Below, piece by piece: positions 5,822 to 7,121 of a stretch of 7,121 nt of DNA (within the stretch, counting starts at the first letter, position 1; each line of letters starts with the position of its first letter). The notes under the pieces are model-generated. The model was not told where the DNA came from and ran no database searches. It saw only the letters and a list, made by a program, of their open reading frames with translations. The stretch is from contig JAGHZG010000076.1 of NCBI GenBank assembly GCA_017743275.1, positions 1-7,121 on the forward strand, written 5' to 3'. The stretch is from Chloroflexota bacterium (GTDB lineage: Bacteria; Chloroflexota; Anaerolineae; B4-G1; DUEL01). Made by a program: the position numbers and the translations under genes.

Positions 5822-6707
5822 TCAGAAGTGGTACATGGCGTAGAGGGGCTCTTCTATCCGCCGGCCCATTTCAGCTGCCTGCTGAAGTTCCCGGAGCACC
5901 TGCAGGGGCACATCCAGTGATCCCAGGGGGGCTCCCTCGCCGACTCCGAAGCCGTGAAAATCGCTCCCTCCGGTGACCAGCAGGCGATACTGGCGGGCCA
6001 GCCGCAGCAGCCTTTTGACATCGTCCAGGGAATGACTGGGGTAAAAGACCTCTACTCCCTGAAGCCCCAGCGAGGCCGGGGTTGGGATATGTTCTATCAG
6101 GCCGGAGGCCGCCGGATGGGCCAGCACTGCGATGCCCCCGGCCCGGCGGATCAGCCCGATCACCTCCACCGGTGTCATCCGCAGACGGGGTACATATGCT
6201 GGCCCATACCGACCAATGTAGTGATGGAAGGCTTCCGGGATGGTGGAAACATACCCCATACCCCCGGCGGACCATCGCGCGGGCAACGTGCATCCGTCCG
6301 ATGGCGCTGCCCCCGTTAGCGAAAGCGGCGACCTCTTCCCAGTCCAGGGGCATTCCCAGGGCCGCCAGTTTTTCCAGCACCTTCCGGGCGCGATGGAGCC
6401 AGGCAACCCGCATCGCTGCCAGAGACTCGTTCAGCGGCCCGTCCCAGGGGTCTACATACAGTCCCAGAATGTGGAAATCTCCGACCGGCCAGTCGGAACT
6501 GATTTCCACCCCCGGGACAATCTTCAGACCGGTACCTTCGGCAGCCGCTCGCGCTTCGGCAAACCCTGCTAAGGTATCATGGTCTGCCAGAGCAATGGCC
6601 GCCAATCTTAGCTTCAGAGCCAATTGCACCACCTCGGCGGGTCTCAGCGACCCGTCCGAAGCGGTGGTGTGAATATGGAGATCTACGCCGCCTTGCTGGC
6701 GTTGCAT
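5822..6707 (-). pseudogene. PHP-domain phosphoesterase (RNase AM/YciV-like), frameshifted
   Basis: PHP-domain metal-dependent phosphoesterase of the YciV/TrpH (RNase AM) type; known members hydrolyse 3',5'-nucleotide bisphosphates and trim RNA 5' ends. The first frame supplies residues 1-150: DLHIHTTASDG (H11, H13), ADHDT (D42, H43, D44), PGVEIS (E68), H79 and GRMHVARAM (H140). The reading then continues in the +1 frame with AYVPR, AVLAHPA (H195 after repair) and GGSDFHG (D247, H249), ending AMYHF. The break is a tandem duplication of 7 bp, ATACCCC at 6251-6257 and 6258-6264 on the plus strand. Deleting one copy restores ...RRGYVSTIPEAF... and 292 residues, matching the 293 of E. coli YciV. 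Unrepaired translation runs out of frame to 5871 (278 residues). The start at 6707 has GGAG (plus 6713-6716) 5 nt upstream and overlaps spoVS by 25 nt. A sequencing or assembly error cannot be excluded. Confidence 0.88.
6250..6264. repeat. 7-bp tandem duplication that breaks the PHP gene
   Basis: Two back-to-back copies of ATACCCC at 6251-6264; with the preceding C the pair can also be read as CATACCC twice. The duplication lies exactly where the PHP protein similarity changes frame, and 7 is not a multiple of 3. The whole gene, 886 nt, becomes 879 nt (293 codons including stop) when one copy is removed. Confidence 0.9.
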
Positions 6708-6964
6708 CGGGTCTCCACGGTGAGGTGGACAGCGGTCCGCTCCTGCCCATCAATCATCACCTCGGAGAAAGATGGGATGCAGACGATGTCAATCCCCTCC
6801 GGCATCAGGTAACTGCGGGCAATGGCGACCGCTTTCACCGCCTGGTTGACGGCGCTGGCTCCGATGGCCCGCACATCCACCTTCCCCCGTTCCCGAATGA
6901 CTCCAGCGATGGCCCCCGCCACAGCGGTGGAGCGGGAATCGGCAGCAACCTTAATCATTTCCAT
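6683..6964 (-). CDS. spoVS: Stage V sporulation protein S (SpoVS)
   Basis: Small protein of 93 residues matching SpoVS along its length: VAGAIAGVIRERG (15-27), AIGASAVNQAVKAVAIARSY (33-52), GIDIVCIPSF (57-66) and DGQERTAVHLTVETR (72-86). SpoVS is a highly conserved Alba-fold, probably nucleic-acid-binding protein. In Bacillus it affects sporulation and septation, but it also occurs in non-spore-formers such as Thermus and Chloroflexota, where its role is less clear. No other sporulation gene is present here, so the name should not be read as evidence of sporulation. The family usually ends near residue 86; this copy has seven extra residues, CNASKAA, encoded where the gene overlaps the start of the PHP gene. 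The ATG at 6964 has a near-consensus Shine-Dalgarno. Downstream overlap indicates co-transcription with the PHP gene. Confidence 0.95.
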   Translation of the reverse strand: MEMIKVAADSRSTAVAGAIAGVIRERGKVDVRAIGASAVNQAVKAVAIARSYLMPEGIDIVCIPSFSEVMIDGQERTAVHLTVETRCNASKAA

Positions 6965-6969
6965 TGTAA

Positions 6970-6976
6970 CCTCCTT
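6970..6976 (-). promoter_or_regulatory. Shine-Dalgarno of spoVS
   Basis: The minus strand reads AAGGAGG, five bases (TTACA) before the spoVS ATG. It is the strongest ribosome site in the window, consistent with high expression of this small protein. Confidence 0.85.
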
Positions 6977-6999
6977 GTGGCTTCATCGTGACCACTCCG

Positions 7000-7019
7000 C
7001 TCCGGAATTGTTCCCGGAG
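7000..7019 (-). promoter_or_regulatory. Hairpin in the spoVS 5' leader
   Basis: On the minus strand CTCCGG and CCGGAG (plus 7014-7019 and 7000-7005) bracket an 8-nt interior that can add a G-U and an A-U pair, giving an 8-bp stem with an ACAA tetraloop. It lies 24 nt upstream of the Shine-Dalgarno and downstream of the putative promoter, so it would be in the transcript. It could be a stabilising leader hairpin or an operator; nothing identifies a ligand. Confidence 0.4.
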
Positions 7020-7029
7020 GTCTGTAAAC

Positions 7030-7059
7030 ATCATACATGAAAATGAGCGGAAATGGCAT
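7030..7059 (-). promoter_or_regulatory. Putative sigma-70-type promoter of spoVS-PHP
   Basis: The minus strand has TATGAT (plus 7030-7035), one base from the TATAAT consensus, and ATGCCA (plus 7054-7059), four of six matches to TTGACA, with an 18-nt spacer. Transcription would start near 7023 and give a leader of about 60 nt. The segment is AT-rich relative to its surroundings. Confidence 0.45.
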
Positions 7060-7094
7060 TTCGGCTGCGTTACAATTTGGTAACTGGCGCGTGG

Positions 7095-7121
7095 GATCGC
7101 ATATCGCATATCGCATATCGC
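7095..7121. repeat. Heptanucleotide tandem array cut by the window edge
   Basis: ATATCGC occurs three times in perfect tandem (7101-7107, 7108-7114, 7115-7121), preceded by a partial copy, GATCGC at 7095-7100. The array reaches the last base, so its full length is unknown. It lies upstream of the spoVS promoter. Confidence 0.9.

Noticed and set aside
5871..6250. Out-of-frame continuation of the PHP reading (residues 151-278) as a real C-terminus
   Set aside because: It has no PHP motifs, whereas the other frame over the same bases carries AYVPR, AVLAHPA and GGSDFHG.
5822..6406. An independent gene starting at the ATG at 6406 in the downstream frame
   Set aside because: Its first 50-odd residues are out-of-frame translation of PHP codons; only the part after the 7-bp duplication is real protein sequence.

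Overview
The window reads as chromosomal DNA from a GC-rich (roughly 60-65%) bacterium, most likely a Chloroflexota (Anaerolineae-like) lineage or a close environmental relative. The basis is the mix of a YacL-type PIN/TRAM protein, a CysRS-RlmB neighbourhood, a SpoVS protein without any sporulation genes in sight, and intergenic short-repeat families of the kind I associate with Chloroflexota genomes. The lineage is an inference from gene content, not from a marker phylogeny.

Layout. A plus-strand housekeeping block runs from 159 to 5535: yacL (membrane PIN/TRAM protein), a 77-nt heptamer-repeat spacer, cysS (cysteinyl-tRNA synthetase), a lower-GC gene for a phospholipase-D-fold protein with a C-terminal winged helix, rlmB (23S rRNA 2'-O-methyltransferase), a 109-nt spacer with a 19-bp inverted repeat, and holB (DNA polymerase III delta prime). 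A 286-nt convergent gap (5536-5821) holds a near-perfect 47-nt palindrome and a strong GC-rich hairpin followed by T's, the likely terminator of the plus-strand block. From the right, on the minus strand, come spoVS (6683-6964) and an overlapping PHP-domain phosphoesterase gene (5822-6707). The PHP gene is frameshifted by a 7-bp tandem duplication. A plausible promoter and a 5'-leader hairpin precede spoVS. The window ends inside a heptanucleotide tandem array.

How the genes fit together. yacL, cysS and rlmB recall the Bacillus yacL-ispD-ispF-gltX-cysE-cysS-mrnC-rlmB-yacP cluster (translation, RNA maturation, nuclease functions). Here ispD/ispF are absent between yacL and cysS, and the position held by the Mini-III nuclease gene mrnC between cysS and rlmB carries an unrelated PLD-type nuclease-like gene of clearly lower GC.

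The most interesting signals are: (1) period-7 tandem sequence at three independent places, one forming an entire gene spacer including its Shine-Dalgarno, one disrupting the PHP gene, one at the window edge; (2) the low-GC PLD/winged-helix insertion in a conserved operon slot; (3) the cleanly explained frameshift in the PHP gene. I see no CRISPR array, tRNA, rRNA, transposase or complete multi-gene defence system here.
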